From assembly GCA_018436705.1 (NCBI GenBank), contig JAHDLA010000011.1:1-64000 (forward strand): a stretch of DNA of 64,000 nucleotides, in the 5' to 3' direction. Below the pieces are notes generated by a model that saw nothing but the letters and a program-made list of their open reading frames with translations, was not told where the DNA came from and did no database searches. This stretch comes from Sedimentibacter sp. (GTDB taxonomy: Bacteria > Bacillota > Clostridia > Tissierellales > Sedimentibacteraceae). Each line of letters starts with the position of its first letter. The first letter of the stretch is position 1. Both the position numbers and the translations under genes were made by a program. Positions 62,399 to 64,000 of this stretch are shown one piece after another.

Positions 62399-62950
62399 TT
62401 ATATTTTTTTATATTTTTCTTTTCCAATTTTATATAAATCATTGCCTTTATTATCAATTATTACCGTAACCGGAAAATTCTTGACTTTTAATTTATAAAT
62501 TGCTTCGGCTCCCAAATCGGGAAATGCTATTACCTCAGCTTCCTTAATAGCCTCAGCAAGAAGTGCTCCTGCACCGCCTATGGCAGCAAAGTAAACACAG
62601 TTGTTCTTTATTATAGAATCAATAACCTGCTGGTTTCTAAGACCTTTTCCTATCATTCCTTTTAATCCGTGCTCCATCAACAATGGTGCATATGCGTCCA
62701 TTCTGCCGCTGGTTGTAGGCCCTGCAGAACCGATTGCCTGACCGGGCTTTGCAGGGCATGGGCCTACGTAATAAATGGTCTGGTTTTTAATATCCATAGG
62801 AAGCTTTTCTCCCTTGTTTATCAACTCAGCCAGTCTTTTATGTGCAGCATCGCGACCTGTGTATATAATTCCGTTCAATAAAACTCTGTCGCCTGCTTTT
62901 AAATCCTTTACCACTTCATCTGTCAGCGGAGTATTTACTATTTTAGACAT
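62399..62950 (-). CDS. fumB: Fumarate hydratase, class I, beta subunit
   Basis: The 183-residue C-terminal-type subunit of Fe-S fumarase (or the related L-tartrate dehydratase) has GDRVLLNGIIYTGRDAAHKRL near residue 21, YYVGPCPAKPGQAIGSAGPTTSGRMD near 64 and GKGLRNQQVIDSI. Together with the alpha subunit it interconverts fumarate and malate using a [4Fe-4S] cluster. GGAGG is six bases before the ATG at 62950; the in-frame TTG at 62956 is less likely. It lies 10 bp after the alpha gene. Gene-symbol use varies; tartrate dehydratase cannot be fully excluded. Confidence 0.9.
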   Translation of the reverse strand: MSKIVNTPLTDEVVKDLKAGDRVLLNGIIYTGRDAAHKRLAELINKGEKLPMDIKNQTIYYVGPCPAKPGQAIGSAGPTTSGRMDAYAPLLMEHGLKGMIGKGLRNQQVIDSIIKNNCVYFAAIGGAGALLAEAIKEAEVIAFPDLGAEAIYKLKVKNFPVTVIIDNKGNDLYKIGKEKYKKI

Positions 62951-62960
62951 GCTCAACCTC

Positions 62961-63806
62961 CTATAAAATCGCTTCTTGATGCCTTGCCACGTGACACTGA
63001 ATGTTAATAGCCACAGGCATGCTGGCTATGTGAGCAGGAAATGTTTCAATATGTACAGCAAGTGCTGTGCTTCTTCCACCGAATCCCTGCGGGCCAATAC
63101 CCAAATTGTTGATTTCTTCAAGCAATTCTTCCTCTAATTTTGCCACCTGAGGATTTGAATTGTGTTCGCCTACAGTTCTCAATAGAGCTTGCTTAGCAAT
63201 TAATGTAGTCTTCTCTATCGTTCCCCCTATTCCTATGCCCACTATAATAGGAGGACATGGATTTGAACCAGCTTTTTCAACAGAATCAATAACGAATTTT
63301 TTAATTCCTTTTACTCCGTCTGAAGGCTTAAGCATTGCCAGTGCACTCATATTCTCGCTTCCGCCTCCCTTTGGCGCAAGTATAATTTTAACCTTTTCTC
63401 CTGGAACTATTTTGGTATGCACTATTGCAGGTGTATTGTCACCTGTATTTTTTCTTACCATAAAAGGGTCATTAACGGCTGACTTTCTTAAAAAGCCGTT
63501 TTTGTATCCTCTCCTTACTCCTTCATCAATAGCCTCGCTTAGATCTCCACCAACCAGCCTTACTTCCTGACCAAGCTCCAAAAAAATTACTGCAAGCCCC
63601 GTGTCCTGACAAATTGGAACATTATTTGTTCTTGCAATCTCCTGATTTTTCAATATATCCTTCAAAATATCCATTGCCAGTGGAGACTCTTCCTTATCCA
63701 GCGCATGCTCTAAAGCCTTCTTAACATCCTGCGGAAGATAATAATTTGATTCTATACACAGCCTTTCAACCAGTTTGGTTATTTCTTCAACATTGATTTC
63801 TCTCAT
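62961..63806 (-). CDS. fumA: Fumarate hydratase, class I, alpha subunit
   Basis: The 281-residue subunit carries the [4Fe-4S] ligands: Cys in VPICQDTG near residue 66, in AGSNPCPPIIVG near 185, and in NIQCHVARH near 274. Other landmarks are FMVRKNTGDNTPAIVH and LAPKGGGSENMSALAML. With the beta subunit it forms oxygen-sensitive fumarase. It is first in the fumA-fumB-malic enzyme operon, behind a promoter overlapped by a 10-bp-arm palindrome. GGAAGGAAG precedes the ATG. Confidence 0.92.
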   Translation of the reverse strand: MREINVEEITKLVERLCIESNYYLPQDVKKALEHALDKEESPLAMDILKDILKNQEIARTNNVPICQDTGLAVIFLELGQEVRLVGGDLSEAIDEGVRRGYKNGFLRKSAVNDPFMVRKNTGDNTPAIVHTKIVPGEKVKIILAPKGGGSENMSALAMLKPSDGVKGIKKFVIDSVEKAGSNPCPPIIVGIGIGGTIEKTTLIAKQALLRTVGEHNSNPQVAKLEEELLEEINNLGIGPQGFGGRSTALAVHIETFPAHIASMPVAINIQCHVARHQEAIL

Positions 63807-63836
63807 CTTGCACTTCCTTCCGGTTATAATATTGTA

Positions 63837-63866
63837 ATATTACAACTCTCCTGTACTTATTGTCAA
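63837..63866 (-). promoter_or_regulatory. Predicted promoter of the fumarase-malic enzyme operon
   Basis: On the reverse strand TTGACA (63861-63866) is followed after 18 bp by TAATAT (63837-63842), about 30 bp before the fumarase alpha start codon. Confidence 0.65.
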
Positions 63867-63880
63867 TAAATACAGGAGAG
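63846..63880. promoter_or_regulatory. Operator-like palindrome over the fumarase promoter
   Basis: CTCTCCTGTA (63846-63855) and TACAGGAGAG (63871-63880) are perfect arms, with TATTG/CAATA continuing the symmetry inwards. The repeat spans the -35 box and most of the spacer, so a bound protein would block transcription. The factor is unknown. Confidence 0.72.
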
Positions 63881-63934
63881 AAATATATAAATACTTACTA
63901 AATATGCTAACACAGATTCTTTAACACCCCAAAA

Positions 63935-64000
63935 TTAAACCACACTGTTTTCAAGTATGGAAAAACTTTTTTTATCGCAGTTTATCTCGGCCATTGCTCC
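63935..64000 (-). CDS. C-terminal end of a probable LD-carboxypeptidase (S66 family), partial
   Basis: Only the last 21 codons are inside the window, reading GAMAEINCDKKSFSILENSVV before a TAA at 63935-63937. This resembles the end of S66 LD-carboxypeptidase/MccF-like proteins (IPIG-x-AEIDADxKxFxILE type), which trim murein peptides. The call rests on a short stretch and is tentative. Confidence 0.4.
   Translation of the reverse strand, partial: GAMAEINCDKKSFSILENSVV

Overview
The window looks like a chromosomal segment of a low-GC, spore-forming, strictly anaerobic, amino-acid- or organic-acid-fermenting member of the Firmicutes (class Clostridia in the broad sense; a Tissierellia such as Sedimentibacter is my guess, not shown). 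The reasons are an alpha/beta-type SASP and a YtxC-like sporulation protein, ferredoxin-dependent pyruvate oxidation, butyryl-CoA dehydrogenase with EtfBA, an oxygen-sensitive 4-hydroxybutyryl-CoA dehydratase, a Fe-S (class I) fumarase, a glmS ribozyme and AT-rich intergenic DNA with strong AGGAGG-type ribosome-binding sites. No tRNA, rRNA or CRISPR array was recognised.

Layout. 1-2.6 kb: the 5' part of glmS (minus) behind a glmS ribozyme, then a SASP gene (plus). 2.6-6.7 kb: bcd-etfB-etfA and crt (both minus), separated by a palindromic terminator, with a near-consensus promoter for bcd overlapped by a Rex-like site. 6.9-12.6 kb: an accessory island of visibly GC-richer coding DNA holding a 101-aa unknown and a 1777-aa secreted SLH-domain surface protein. 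12.7-22.5 kb: a tightly packed housekeeping operon (minus): two FAD proteins, secA, prfB (programmed frameshift, TTG start), tex and a HAD phosphatase. 22.5-27 kb: csp, a spore-enzyme-like orphan domain, EamA exporter, Lrp/AsnC regulator, and a biotin-dependent-type carboxyltransferase lacking its biotin domain.

27-42 kb (minus): a sigma-54-controlled fermentation operon: 4-hydroxybutyryl-CoA dehydratase, pyruvate:ferredoxin oxidoreductase, aminotransferase and Fe-alcohol dehydrogenase, then NifU-like and CGGC-like small proteins. Upstream lies its likely PAS/AAA+/Fis activator, and before that a MoxR/VWA/MscS cluster and radA. A textbook -24/-12 promoter, two GTTGC-GCAAC enhancer-like palindromes and a terminator abutting the promoter are visible. 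Dehydratase and Bcd/Etf would together convert 4-hydroxybutyryl-CoA through crotonyl-CoA to butyryl-CoA.

42-52.5 kb (plus): a cupin-type XRE regulator with potABCD; a RAYT (REP-associated) transposase with its inverted terminal motifs (minus); and an ArsR-regulated cluster of two YfcC-type carriers and an M20 peptidase, with repeated GTTTAAAC-centred operator palindromes. 52.6-64 kb (minus): a 32-aa membrane peptide downstream of a candidate structured RNA, YtxC, a GME-fold-like protein, a TAXI/TRAP transporter with DUF1850 protein and its two-component system (YcbB-type regulator), then malic enzyme and fumarase alpha/beta behind an operator-promoter palindrome, and the last codons of a probable LD-carboxypeptidase. 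TRAP, malic enzyme and fumarase suggest C4-dicarboxylate use.

Boundaries, motifs and base-pairing were read by eye from the sequence; family names rest on recognised motifs, not on database searches.
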